Source: Candidatus Thorarchaeota archaeon
GTDB taxonomy: Archaea; Asgardarchaeota; Thorarchaeia; Thorarchaeales; Thorarchaeaceae
Reading direction: 5' to 3'
Assembly: GCA_008080745.1 (NCBI GenBank)
Contig: SHMX01000001.1
Span: forward strand, 62,001 to 126,000
DNA: 64,000 bases
Shown: piece after piece, positions 25,521-34,232 of the stretch
Numbering within the stretch: the stretch's first letter is position 1
Layout: each line of letters opens with the position of its first letter
Made by a program: the position numbers and the translations under genes
Notes under the pieces: model-generated
Told to the model about the DNA's origin: nothing
The model's database searches: none
What the model saw: only the letters and a program-made list of their open reading frames with translations

Positions 25521-26471
25521 TTACACAGCGTACCAAATACCATCTTTCTCTTTCACCAAACCAGCCTTTTTTAGACTATTAAGAGTCACTTCCAAGGTGG
25601 TTGGTAATAGAGCGTCCAATGCTTCTGGAATGGGCACACTTCTTGATACCTCAATATCATAGACCAATTGCTCGATATCAGAATCCCCTCTTGCTTTGAT
25701 GAGTCGTAAAACAGTATCTTGGAAATGATTCACTCCATTTCGTGCTTCTTTGATCTGCAGAGAAACCTCTCCAAACAGATGAGGAATATCATGAGCAGGA
25801 AGAAGATAATCTATGTCCATTCGTGTCATTTTGTCCAAGGCGGTCCCGCGGTCAGCAATGTCTCCACTTAAATCCAAGTAGAATTTTTGTGGCTCATTTG
25901 GAAAATTATTTACTTCATCTCCCGAAAATAGTATCTTATTTTTTGATTCATAAAATACGCAGTGTCCTGCAGAGTGACCTCCGGTATGGATGACTTTCAG
26001 TTCAAAATCGCCAATCTTGATTGTTTCTTTATCATGAAAGATATGGTCTGGTTCAGCTGCTCTATAATTGACCCTAAGAGGCCCCTTCTCAAGTTTCATA
26101 GCTAATCGCCCAGCTAAATCTAGTCTGAGTCGTTCTTTAATAAAGAGAGAGGGGTCTTTCAGAAGTTTTGCATCGCTCTCGTGAATCATAATGGACGCAC
26201 CTGTTTTTTTCCTAAGAAGTCCAGCACCCCCAACATGGTCTGGATGTCCATGTGTGCAGATAATAGCTGTCACATCGTTTTTCGGATTGAGGCCTAGTTG
26301 CTTGATGTGTTTGATAATATCTTCTCCAGGATCTCCTGCAGTTCCGGGATCAATCACAGCTGATACGCCATTATTGACTACAATATAGCTAGATAGATAT
26401 CCAAAATCATCTACATACTTACCACGAATTCTAAACACACCTGGTACAATCTCTGAAGATGACATAATCAT
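25521..26471 (-). CDS. Metallo-beta-lactamase fold hydrolase with C-terminal winged helix
   Basis: The MBL zinc motif is CTHGHPDHVGG (HxHxDH) near residue 73, with HTGGHSAGHCVF and FSGDEVN giving the further His and Asp ligands, and a late HD in LLPAHDIPH. The last ~75 residues form a winged helix (VSRSVPIPEALDALLP, LNSLKKAGLVKEKDGIWY), as in LACTB2-type MBL proteins. Some of these are RNases, others thioesterases or glyoxalase II-like; the C-terminal wing favours the LACTB2 group. Start could also be the ATG at 26465. Divergent from the KH-PP-loop gene. Confidence 0.85.
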   Translation of the reverse strand: MIMSSSEIVPGVFRIRGKYVDDFGYLSSYIVVNNGVSAVIDPGTAGDPGEDIIKHIKQLGLNPKNDVTAIICTHGHPDHVGGAGLLRKKTGASIMIHESDAKLLKDPSLFIKERLRLDLAGRLAMKLEKGPLRVNYRAAEPDHIFHDKETIKIGDFELKVIHTGGHSAGHCVFYESKNKILFSGDEVNNFPNEPQKFYLDLSGDIADRGTALDKMTRMDIDYLLPAHDIPHLFGEVSLQIKEARNGVNHFQDTVLRLIKARGDSDIEQLVYDIEVSRSVPIPEALDALLPTTLEVTLNSLKKAGLVKEKDGIWYAV

Positions 26472-26537
26472 CTAATGGTTTCAACTCAATGCTTATGATA
26501 ATATCGCCTACTATCTCATTTGTGACTGGTGAATAAT

Positions 26538-27545
26538 ATGAACATTGATGATGTTCTGAGAGTGCTAGAAGATGTTAGACTGGACCTCAGTATGAATAGA
26601 GGAATAACTCCCCATTTGACTCAAATACATGAGGATAATGAGGGAAATCTACATATTGTAGCCTCTGATAGGGCAGAAAAAAGCCTACTCATCGGTCCAA
26701 GAGGCAGAATTGTAGCAGAGATTGCAAAACGAGTGGAGAGGTCGATTTCAATCTATAGTCAAGATGAGCTATTAGTTAGAAAACATAGGTTGGACTTGAC
26801 AAAAGATAGAATCAGAGAACTATTGCCAAAAGCAAGTACAACTCATAGCAAGATTTTGGATATTCTGATGTACCAGTTGGGAGACGAACCATATTTATTC
26901 GAACAGAAAATACATCGAAAATATCATCTTGAGAAGAGAGGAGTAAGTGTGGCTTTCTCAGGGGGTGTCGATAGTGGGGCCAGCCTGATTCTTGCCCAGA
27001 AAATGGGACTTAATCCCACGGCAATCACTGTGAACCCAGGAAAGAGATTCTTGGGACCCCATATCAAAAAATGGATACAAAAATGGTGTCAACAAATGGA
27101 GATTCCTCTGATTATCATTGATAGCCAGAAAGAGATGAGCGAAATATTGGGAAAGGTATCTGAAGGAAAAATTCACCCCTGTAACTTATGCCATGAAATC
27201 ACAATGAATGCAGCTTTCTCCGAAGCGAAGAAGAGAAATTTTCACACTATCATCTCCGGAGAAATGCTTCCCACAGGAAGACAATCCCTCCTTATTCAGA
27301 ACGATATACTCAAGATACATCTGCCAGCAGCATTAGCTCTAACAAAACACGACACGGTAAAAATTTGTACACCTTACTCTTTCATAGGATCAAATTCTTT
27401 CGGATGTCATGTTGTTGAAGAAGCACATCAACAGAGATTTGGAATAAGAGAGGCTTCTGTTTTCAGAGTGCTCCGTGAACTTCAAGCAGGGGTTCTTTCA
27501 ACAGGACAAGCTTTGACGTACATTAAAAAAATACTAAAGAAATGA
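26538..27545 (+). CDS. KH domain plus PP-loop ATPase, probable tRNA-modifying sulfurtransferase-like enzyme
   Basis: Residues ~40-75 contain a KH-type RNA-binding motif (KSLLIGPRGRIVAEIAKRV). Residues ~135-330 are a PP-loop ATPase: AFSGGVDSGASL is the pyrophosphate-binding SGGxDS motif, followed by HPCNLCHE (CxxC) and SGEMLPTGRQSL. This layout suggests adenylation of an RNA base followed by thiolation, as in TtcA/ThiI/NcsA relatives, but only one CxxC pair is seen and no named family is certain. I choose the ATG at 26538, which has GGTGA 5 nt upstream, over the GTG nine bases earlier. Confidence 0.75.
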   Translation: MNIDDVLRVLEDVRLDLSMNRGITPHLTQIHEDNEGNLHIVASDRAEKSLLIGPRGRIVAEIAKRVERSISIYSQDELLVRKHRLDLTKDRIRELLPKASTTHSKILDILMYQLGDEPYLFEQKIHRKYHLEKRGVSVAFSGGVDSGASLILAQKMGLNPTAITVNPGKRFLGPHIKKWIQKWCQQMEIPLIIIDSQKEMSEILGKVSEGKIHPCNLCHEITMNAAFSEAKKRNFHTIISGEMLPTGRQSLLIQNDILKIHLPAALALTKHDTVKICTPYSFIGSNSFGCHVVEEAHQQRFGIREASVFRVLRELQAGVLSTGQALTYIKKILKK

Positions 27546-27600
27546 GACAACTCACTATGAGGATTGGACGGGTATATTTTCTCGAAAGGAGTTCGCTAAT

Positions 27601-28065
27601 GTGAAGGGAGTCTATGCTATCATTGCGGATATTGATAAAACTTGGAAATTAAATGTTGGAAAATTAGGATTTATTTCGCTTTCTCCTGGAACATATGTAT
27701 ATGCGGGTTCTGCAATGGGGACGGGTTCAACAAGCTTGGAGAACCGAATAAAAAGACATTTTTCGCCAATCAAGACGATTCATTGGCACATAGATTATCT
27801 TATTGAGAAAGCCACATCAATTCAGGCATGGTACGCTGAATCAGATGTAAAAAGGGAATGTGAACTTTCTCAGGCAATGGAACAATCGAAGTATTTCAAA
27901 GTGACGATACTTGGTTTTGGATCTTCCGACTGTAGGGAAAGATGCAAATCACACCTCTACCGATATGTTGGTGGTGCAGATATTTTCTCGAATTTAGTAG
28001 AATTTTTCCCAAACCTTGAATCAAAATTCACAACTGATGGAAATATACAAGAAGCAGAAGAATAA
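27601..28065 (+). CDS. DUF123 / GIY-YIG-like protein
   Basis: Matches DUF123, a GIY-YIG-nuclease-like family found alone or fused to endonuclease III in archaea: MKGVYAIIADI, LSPGTYVYAGSAMGTG, LENRIKRHFS, HWHIDYLI, and FGSSDCRERCKSHLY. The GTG start at 27601 has AAGGAG 9 nt upstream. DNA-repair roles are suggested by the family's fusions. It is 55 bp behind the KH-PP-loop gene in the same direction. Confidence 0.88.
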   Translation: MKGVYAIIADIDKTWKLNVGKLGFISLSPGTYVYAGSAMGTGSTSLENRIKRHFSPIKTIHWHIDYLIEKATSIQAWYAESDVKRECELSQAMEQSKYFKVTILGFGSSDCRERCKSHLYRYVGGADIFSNLVEFFPNLESKFTTDGNIQEAEE

Positions 28066-28133
28066 TACGGGCTAAGGAAATATTAAATGGGCTGAATCAT
28101 CAGATTGCTCATTCAATAAAGGGGTAAATCATA

Positions 28134-28346
28134 ATGACAAACTGGAATCAGATTTTATCAGACTTGAAACAGTCGGGACAAGTATTCACAATCTATCTAA
28201 GATACATGCAAAAAGATACTCTGGCTAAAATTAGAGATGTTCGAGTGTCAGAAGTGTTTCAGGACCATGTCAAGCTAGAAAACGAGTCAGGTTTTGGTAT
28301 CTTGAGCTTTGACGATATTCTGTATCTATCAATACCTAAGAGATAG
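28134..28346 (+). CDS. Small beta-rich protein (70 aa), Sm-like or SH3-like
   Basis: The order helix (NWNQILSDLKQSG), then strands TIYLRYM, KIRDVRVSEVF, HVKLENESG, FGILSFDDILYLSIP resembles a small beta-barrel such as an LSm fold, in which strand five commonly ends IxYIxxP. Key Sm residues are not clearly there, so this is a shape argument only. AAAGGGG lies upstream of the ATG. It sits between DUF123 and the PH-like gene. Confidence 0.6.
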   Translation: MTNWNQILSDLKQSGQVFTIYLRYMQKDTLAKIRDVRVSEVFQDHVKLENESGFGILSFDDILYLSIPKR

Positions 28347-28432
28347 AATAACCACATAAAGCATCACGCGCACATTTAATACCAAAAATATGTAAAGCTG
28401 GACTGATTAATAGGTGTATAGAGGTCGTTATA

Positions 28433-29392
28433 GTGAGTAATCTAGTTTTAATCCCCATTGAAGGTGAGCGTACCCTTTTAGAAAGAGAAGAGCATATCAT
28501 CACCAATTACCGAGTTATTCAGAGAGATCGTGGTTCAAACACCTCTGTTGGAATCCCATTGCATGTCATTCGTGAATACAAACTGACCTCTCGTTCGGGA
28601 ATGTTCAAGGTGGTTAATGGTATTATTAATGTGATAGGTGCTATGCCCCAAAAAGAGGCACTACGTGGTGCTCTTGGACTGCGAGAATTCGATAGATTAC
28701 GAGTTGGCGACCAGCGAAAATTATGTGAGATGTCCGGTCTTGCCTTTGTTCATCCGGACTATCCTTACGGTAGATGGGCAACAATAGGATATCACCGACC
28801 ATTCTCTCAGCATTTCTATCAGGAATTTGCATGGATACGAGGAGAAAATGTTTTCACTTATTATCCAAATTCATTCATTCTCACAAACTATCGATTATAT
28901 CAGAAAGATGAGAAACGAAGAAAACTCTATATCTTTCCCCTCCATATGGTCGAAACCTTTGAGGCAAAAGGCAACAAAATCAGAATCAAAGCAACATCTG
29001 GAAAATTTGAGATAAAGGGAAAGGTGCCACGACAAGACCATATGTTGCGAGTATGGCAAATGCGTGCGTGGGATACCTTACCAAAAGAACATCTCGATTG
29101 GTTAATCAGACCTTATGATTTCATTCAAGCAAGACACCCACTTTCTCAATACTCGATTAGCGACAGCGCTGCAATAGACAGATCATTTGTTGCAACCGAA
29201 ACAAAAGAAGAGATGGAAGTGGCATCAGGTAGTAAAGGTGAACACACTGTATTCGTAAAACCAGTCATAAAGGACAGATGTACGAATTGTAACGCCCCAC
29301 TCTCCTGGGAGCAAATCGATTGGGTGGGTCCTGATCAATATCAATGTCCAAGCTGTGGAGCAACACATCGCGTGGATTATGTTAGAATGTAG
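28433..29392 (+). CDS. Tandem PH-like domains with C-terminal zinc ribbon
   Basis: Two copies of a PH/GRAM-like signature are seen: EEHIITNYRVIQRDRG (~residue 22) and NSFILTNYRLYQKDEK (~145), each followed by a strand and a IPLHVI/FPLHMVE segment. The end is a zinc ribbon (CTNCNAPLSW ... CPSCGATH). The start is GTG, with AGAGG 8 nt upstream. Bacterial PH and eukaryotic GLUE domains share the LTxxR element, and the PH-plus-zinc-ribbon layout recalls Vps36, but other membrane-surface or stress proteins also have it. No membrane helix. Confidence 0.7.
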   Translation: MSNLVLIPIEGERTLLEREEHIITNYRVIQRDRGSNTSVGIPLHVIREYKLTSRSGMFKVVNGIINVIGAMPQKEALRGALGLREFDRLRVGDQRKLCEMSGLAFVHPDYPYGRWATIGYHRPFSQHFYQEFAWIRGENVFTYYPNSFILTNYRLYQKDEKRRKLYIFPLHMVETFEAKGNKIRIKATSGKFEIKGKVPRQDHMLRVWQMRAWDTLPKEHLDWLIRPYDFIQARHPLSQYSISDSAAIDRSFVATETKEEMEVASGSKGEHTVFVKPVIKDRCTNCNAPLSWEQIDWVGPDQYQCPSCGATHRVDYVRM

Positions 29393-29404
29393 TATGCTTT
29401 ATGT

Positions 29405-31297
29405 TTACACATTCAAACGAGTCCAATTCAGAGATAGCTTATGTAGTGTTTCATCGGTGGGTAATCCGCTCTCGCGATTCCACCCTCTCAGACGATAATA
29501 GTCATCTAACATAGGTTCTAAATCAACAGTCTGTCCCTTTCCAGGTCCTTCAGGCATCGGTTCATCAGTAAATCGCTTTGGAAGTGTATCATCAGACCTA
29601 GATATCCCTTCTCTAGCATTGAATAAACGTTTTAGAGTAACCTGTCTTTCAGCAATAAGAGTGAGATTATCTTCATCACCAAGAGATTGAATACCAGTAG
29701 CAAGAGGTAACAGTTTCGCAAAATCTTTCATCCAGAAAATAGGAGGCCATGATACCGAATACCAGCAAACAATCAGAGTATCTCTGATACAATATGCGTT
29801 CTCGGTTTCAACAACCGCTGTTGCTTTGTATTTTTCGACATAAGGATTGAGAATTTCAGGAAGAGTGTGTGCACCCCATCGTTCCGTAGCTACATCTTCG
29901 TATCCTAGTTGATCTACTACGACTAGACTTCGCAAATGATCTGCACCTCGTGCACCAGTGGCATGAGAAAGTCCAATACTGCGGTGGGTACGACCGTCCT
30001 GACCTGATACTTCCAAACCTTTTACATGGATAGCGTATTCAGATGCATTCTTGCCAATCTTCTCAGCTGCAATACGACTTCCCTCGGCCAATATATCGCC
30101 AAAACCATCTCGAGAGCCGATTTTCTCTAACATCCTAATGGTATTTTCACGATTGCCCCAACTTATATCAAGACCGTCAGTATCACTAGTGTCGATTATT
30201 CCTTTTTCAAATAGTTCCATAGCGAAAGCGAGAGTTGATCCTGCGGAGATGATATCCATACCATATCGATTACAAATCTGATTTGCTTTTAGTGTGGTGG
30301 GATAGTCATCAATACCCAACAGACTACCAAAAGCCATAAGACCCTCATATTCAGGACCTTCTTCTAAAGTTCCTCTAAAGGGACCATCTGGGATGTAGTT
30401 CACCTTTTTACACCCAAGGCTACAACCAAAGCATGCACGATCGGAAATCGTATAACGAGGACGAATGTAGTCACCAGAGAGCTTTTCCCATCCATCAAAC
30501 ACTCCTGTTTGATGATTCCGTGTTGGTAATTCACCAATTTCTTGTTTAACAGCGGTGAGAACCCACGTGCCCCATTTACCCATCTCCTGTGCTTGAGGGT
30601 TATTTCGTACACGTTGATGGGCATCCTTAGCAAATTCAACAAAGCCCTCATGGTCATATACATCGATTCCCCCATGACCTCGAACGGCTATAGCTTTGAC
30701 ATTTTTTGACCCTAATACTGCCCCCATTCCCGTTCTTCCTGCTGCCCGTGCATTATTGATTATTACTGACGAGAAACGAACTTGTTTTTCACCAGCGGGG
30801 CCTATTGCACCGACCTGAATGTCTGGGTCTCTGTGGTCACTTCTAATAGCAGCTGAAATCTCGTTTGTCTTCATGCCCCACTTATCTTTAGCTTCAATCA
30901 ATTGGAGATCTGTGTCACTAACATATACGTAGACTGGTTTTTCGGACTGTCCTTCAATTACAAGCATGTCATAACCTGCATACTTTAGTTCAGCTCCCAA
31001 GAATCCACCCACATGGCTCTCTCCCCAGATACCAGTTTGTGGAGACTTTGAAACAAATACAGTTCTTCCACTCATAGGCCATAGAGTTCCTGTAATAGGC
31101 CCTGTACCAACAATTAGTTTGTTTTCGGGTCCAAGTGGATCACAACCTCCTGGGACCTCTGCAAACATCAGACGTGCTGCAAACCCATCCCCACCGATAT
31201 AATCCGTTATCCACTCAGTTGGAATCGATTCAATCTTGAAATCATTGGAATCGAGCTGCACTCGTAATATTTTCCCAGCATATCCACCATATTTCAT
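29405..31297 (-). CDS. Aldehyde:ferredoxin oxidoreductase (tungstopterin type)
   Basis: Oxidises aldehydes to acids with ferredoxin as acceptor, using a tungsten (or molybdenum) bis-pterin and one [4Fe-4S] cluster. Seen: GGYAGKILRVQL at the N-terminus, GGDGFAARLM, the cluster motif ACFGCSLGCKK (Cys-x2-Cys-x3-Cys) near residue 290, SGRTVFVSKSPQTG, and the distal Cys near 495. About 630 aa is the usual size. I take the ATG at 31297 (MKYGGYAGK); ATG 31306 or GTG 31321 would overlap the upstream ferredoxin gene. With that ferredoxin it forms an AOR-FeS pair. Confidence 0.92.
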   Translation of the reverse strand: MKYGGYAGKILRVQLDSNDFKIESIPTEWITDYIGGDGFAARLMFAEVPGGCDPLGPENKLIVGTGPITGTLWPMSGRTVFVSKSPQTGIWGESHVGGFLGAELKYAGYDMLVIEGQSEKPVYVYVSDTDLQLIEAKDKWGMKTNEISAAIRSDHRDPDIQVGAIGPAGEKQVRFSSVIINNARAAGRTGMGAVLGSKNVKAIAVRGHGGIDVYDHEGFVEFAKDAHQRVRNNPQAQEMGKWGTWVLTAVKQEIGELPTRNHQTGVFDGWEKLSGDYIRPRYTISDRACFGCSLGCKKVNYIPDGPFRGTLEEGPEYEGLMAFGSLLGIDDYPTTLKANQICNRYGMDIISAGSTLAFAMELFEKGIIDTSDTDGLDISWGNRENTIRMLEKIGSRDGFGDILAEGSRIAAEKIGKNASEYAIHVKGLEVSGQDGRTHRSIGLSHATGARGADHLRSLVVVDQLGYEDVATERWGAHTLPEILNPYVEKYKATAVVETENAYCIRDTLIVCWYSVSWPPIFWMKDFAKLLPLATGIQSLGDEDNLTLIAERQVTLKRLFNAREGISRSDDTLPKRFTDEPMPEGPGKGQTVDLEPMLDDYYRLRGWNRESGLPTDETLHKLSLNWTRLNV

Positions 31298-31298
31298 A

Positions 31299-31799
31299 TC
31301 ATGCATCACCGCTGGTTTCACTTGCTGTGCGTTTTATCTCACGAAGATATTCAGAGATTTTCTCGTGGCGGCCTGAGGTGCTGACACTTGTAATAGGCCC
31401 ATAGGATATCGCTCCCGTGGGACATACCTTTGCACATTCTGGATCTCCCTCACAATGATTACACTTGACAATCCGCATTTTTGCCGTGTCAAGTAGAATA
31501 ACCCCATTCACACAGGCACCAACACATGACTTGCATAGTATGCACTTGTCATGGTCTATATACGTCATTTTTGTAACAGGATTTCGCCTCATAGCGTAAA
31601 CTGGACATACTTCAACACAGGGAGCCTCTTCACAAGGCCCACATACATTGGGTACATCTATACCAAGGTCATCATAACGTACAATTCTTAATCGAGCAAG
31701 ACTGGGTTGAAATCTACCCTCATGTTTTGCTGAACAGGCTAGCTCGCATATTCTGCATCCAGTGCATTTTGTGTAATCAACGACCAATTGTGATGTCAT
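31299..31799 (-). CDS. Polyferredoxin subunit of the aldehyde oxidoreductase
   Basis: Sixteen Cys arranged for four [4Fe-4S] clusters: CTGCRICELAC, CGPCEEAPCVEVCP, CILCKSCVGAC and CNHCEGDPECAKVCP. This is the HycB/DmsB-like pattern, 166 aa, soluble. It lies directly upstream of the AOR gene with stop and start adjoining, so it is the likely electron carrier of that enzyme. GAGG sits 8 nt before the ATG. Confidence 0.92.
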   Translation of the reverse strand: MTSQLVVDYTKCTGCRICELACSAKHEGRFQPSLARLRIVRYDDLGIDVPNVCGPCEEAPCVEVCPVYAMRRNPVTKMTYIDHDKCILCKSCVGACVNGVILLDTAKMRIVKCNHCEGDPECAKVCPTGAISYGPITSVSTSGRHEKISEYLREIKRTASETSGDA

Positions 31800-31901
31800 G
31801 AGGTGTTCCTCGCAGTACCAAATAACTACATTACCACGCTAAAAGGATTCGGTCTTGATACATGTACGCTTATTAGGTTTTGATAATGTGTTTTGAGTGT
31901 G

Positions 31902-32348
31902 ATGTCTATGCCCAAGGAGCACATAAAAAAAGATGATGATATAGTGGAAATCGAATTCGAGCTTGGTGACATGGAATTCGAGGCCAGGGGTAGAGCGGAT
32001 GTTATTGAAAGAATGTTCAGGCATCTCCTACACAAGATAGAGGTTGGAGGTCTTCCTGTAACTCTTCCAGATATGTCAGAATTTGAAGAAGATGAATTCG
32101 AAGAAGAGGAGGAGGAGGAATATATCTATGATGATGAAGATGAGGAGGAGGAGGAAGTTTATGAGGAAGAGGAATCTGATGAACTTCCCGATATTGATGC
32201 AGAATTAGAACCTCCAGAACCGCATATGACGGAACCCTCCAGGGTAGAACCATCTACCACTTACTCTGACACAAGAGCACCTTCTTGGGAAGAACTAGAA
32301 CATTCCTCTCCACCAGAGTCTGAAGCTGAAAAACAAGCTAGAGAGTAA
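31902..32348 (+). CDS. Protein with small N-terminal domain and long acidic tail
   Basis: About 45 structured residues (IVEIEFELGDMEFEARGRAD, then a helix VIERMFRHLLHKI) precede an almost purely Asp/Glu stretch and a Pro/Ser tail. Unknown family. The start is uncertain: ATG at 31902 or 31908; the TTG further upstream is unlikely. A hairpin shared with ilvE follows the stop. Confidence 0.65.
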   Translation: MSMPKEHIKKDDDIVEIEFELGDMEFEARGRADVIERMFRHLLHKIEVGGLPVTLPDMSEFEEDEFEEEEEEEYIYDDEDEEEEEVYEEEESDELPDIDAELEPPEPHMTEPSRVEPSTTYSDTRAPSWEELEHSSPPESEAEKQARE

Positions 32349-32369
32349 TTATTAATCAGATTTAGGAAG

Positions 32370-32390
32370 AGATGCCCAAAATGGGCATCT
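32370..32390. terminator. Bidirectional hairpin between convergent genes
   Basis: AGATGCCC and GGGCATCT pair perfectly around AAAAT between the ends of the acidic-tail gene and ilvE. Short T/A runs flank it. Confidence 0.55.
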
Positions 32391-32391
32391 T

Positions 32392-33465
32392 TCAGCTAAA
32401 CTCGGTGACCCAGCCATATTTGTCTTGAACTTGTCCACATTGCATACCAGTTAATTGATCGAATAGTTTCTGTGTTAACTCGCCGATACCCCCATCTGCA
32501 ACTTGGTAAGCATGACCTTTATACCAAAGATTTCCAACAGGTGCAATCACAGCTGCAGTACCCGCACCAAAAATTTCTAGAACTTTTCCGGACTCAATTC
32601 CCTCAATAACTTCGTCAATTGAAATCATTCGTTCGGACACGTTGAAACCCCAATCTCTGGTCATATGAATCACAGAATCTCTTGTTATTCCAGGAAGAAT
32701 AGTACCTTGAAGAGGTGCGGTGGCTAGCTCATCATCAAATCTAACAAAGAGATTCATGGTGCCAACCTCTTCAATATACCTATTCTCATTAGCATCTAAC
32801 CATAAAACCTGAGAATAGCCAATCTCTTTCGCTTTTTCAGCTGCTTTCAAACTAGCTGCATAATTCCCCATCGTTTTTGCAGCACCCACACCGCCCTTAG
32901 CAGCACGTACATATTGATCTGCAACCATAATCTTCACAGGTTCAAATGATTTGAAATAAGGTCCAACGGGAGAGAGAATAACATAATACAAATACTCCTC
33001 AGAGGGCCTAACCCCTAGTTTAGATTCAGTAGCAATCATGGTTGGACGAATGTACAACGATGTCCCTCGCGCTTGAGGTATCCAATCTTTTTCGATTTTC
33101 AATAATTGAATGAGATTCTGTAGTGCCTCATCTCTATTGATAGTTGGCATGACCATTCGAGTAGCAGATGAATTGAAACGCTCAAAGTTCTTCTCTGGTC
33201 GAAATAGATAACATTTATCCCATCGACGATAAGCCTTCATTCCTTCAAAGATACCTTGTCCATAATGTAATACCAAGGCCGATGGATCAAGTTCGAGATT
33301 TCGATATGGATGTATTCTTGCAGGATGCCATATTTTCTCAGAATACTCCATAGAGAGCATGTGGTCCGTAAAGACTGTTCCAAAAGATACCTGTAATATG
33401 TCAGCAGGTTTTGATTTTCGCTGTTCATGAGGGGCCAGCTCAACGTCAACAGTCATATCTATCAC
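32392..33465 (-). CDS. ilvE: Branched-chain amino acid aminotransferase
   Basis: Class IV PLP transaminase making Leu, Ile and Val from their 2-oxoacids with glutamate as donor. Seen: HYGQGIFEGMKAYR near residue 65, IRPTMIATESKLG, the PLP Lys in GVGAAKTMGNYAAS (~215), WLDANENRYIEEVGTMNLF, LPGITRDSVIHM, and the closing GTAAVIAPVG. 357 aa is typical of the mitochondrial/archaeal group. Glutamate could come from gdhA close by. Start may be the ATG three codons later. Confidence 0.93.
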   Translation of the reverse strand: MIDMTVDVELAPHEQRKSKPADILQVSFGTVFTDHMLSMEYSEKIWHPARIHPYRNLELDPSALVLHYGQGIFEGMKAYRRWDKCYLFRPEKNFERFNSSATRMVMPTINRDEALQNLIQLLKIEKDWIPQARGTSLYIRPTMIATESKLGVRPSEEYLYYVILSPVGPYFKSFEPVKIMVADQYVRAAKGGVGAAKTMGNYAASLKAAEKAKEIGYSQVLWLDANENRYIEEVGTMNLFVRFDDELATAPLQGTILPGITRDSVIHMTRDWGFNVSERMISIDEVIEGIESGKVLEIFGAGTAAVIAPVGNLWYKGHAYQVADGGIGELTQKLFDQLTGMQCGQVQDKYGWVTEFS

Positions 33466-33578
33466 GAAAAAATTTCCGCAGAACCCCCTCTTAGTCTTTC
33501 TGTAATACTACATCAAATTCAATCTATTATCAGTCAAAAAGACTATAGGGATATTAGATACAGTACAGTTGATGAGCA

Positions 33579-34190
33579 ATGAGCCATTTTGAAGGATACG
33601 ATAGAGAAGATAAAGACCCATTTGAAATAGATCAGAAGGAAATCTTGGGAGAATATACCGTTGAATGGATGGCATTGAAAAAGTCGTATCAAGAAGTAAA
33701 AAGGCAGTTACTTGAAATTCAGAAGGACCTTAGTGAATTAGATAAGCAATTACAAAAAGGTCAGATAACTGAGGCTGAACATATTAGAGAGTATCAGGCA
33801 AAATGGCATGCTTCTACAGAAATAATCCATGTGAAACGAGATGTTGAAGCTAGACTTGCAGAGATACAGAAAGAGATTCGAGAGGCTAACAAACGGCTTC
33901 AGCTCCAAGAGAGAGAACGAGAAAAAAGAGCCAAGATAAAAGAAGAGAAAGCTCATGCAATGATTGAGTGGATGTCACTTCGAGAGGGATTCGAATTAGT
34001 TTCAAAAAAGAGGAAAGAAATCAGTCATCAAATGGACAAGCTAGAGTTGCAACGGAGACGAAAAGAGATATCAGATGACGAATACAGAAGCCAGCAGTTG
34101 GAACAAATCCGAGAACTGGCAGAACTAAGCACTGTGGAGTCTGATGTTAAACGAAGACTCTCAGAACTTCTTGAGATAATTAAGAAATAA
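33579..34190 (+). CDS. Coiled-coil protein made of two repeats
   Basis: 203 residues, nearly all helical. Residues ~28-105 and ~128-203 are copies of one unit: both have EWM(A/S)L(K/R), a heptad helix, a short G/E-I-(T/S)-x-(A/D)-E turn (GQITEAEHIREYQ; KEISDDEYRSQQ), then ESDVKRRL or KRDVEARL. The turn resembles a SHOCT motif, as in the 211-aa protein at 9.6 kb. Function unknown; possibly oligomerising. Confidence 0.7.
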   Translation: MSHFEGYDREDKDPFEIDQKEILGEYTVEWMALKKSYQEVKRQLLEIQKDLSELDKQLQKGQITEAEHIREYQAKWHASTEIIHVKRDVEARLAEIQKEIREANKRLQLQEREREKRAKIKEEKAHAMIEWMSLREGFELVSKKRKEISHQMDKLELQRRRKEISDDEYRSQQLEQIRELAELSTVESDVKRRLSELLEIIKK

Positions 34191-34223
34191 AAAGAAGATA
34201 AAGCAGAACCAAGGAGGTTCTGC
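34190..34223 (-). terminator. Terminator after gdhA
   Basis: GCAGAACC and GGTTCTGC pair perfectly around AAGGA, followed on the minus strand by a T-rich run (TTTATCTTCTTTTTATTTC). It overlaps the stop of the convergent coiled-coil gene. Confidence 0.7.
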
Positions 34224-34232
34224 TGGTTGATT

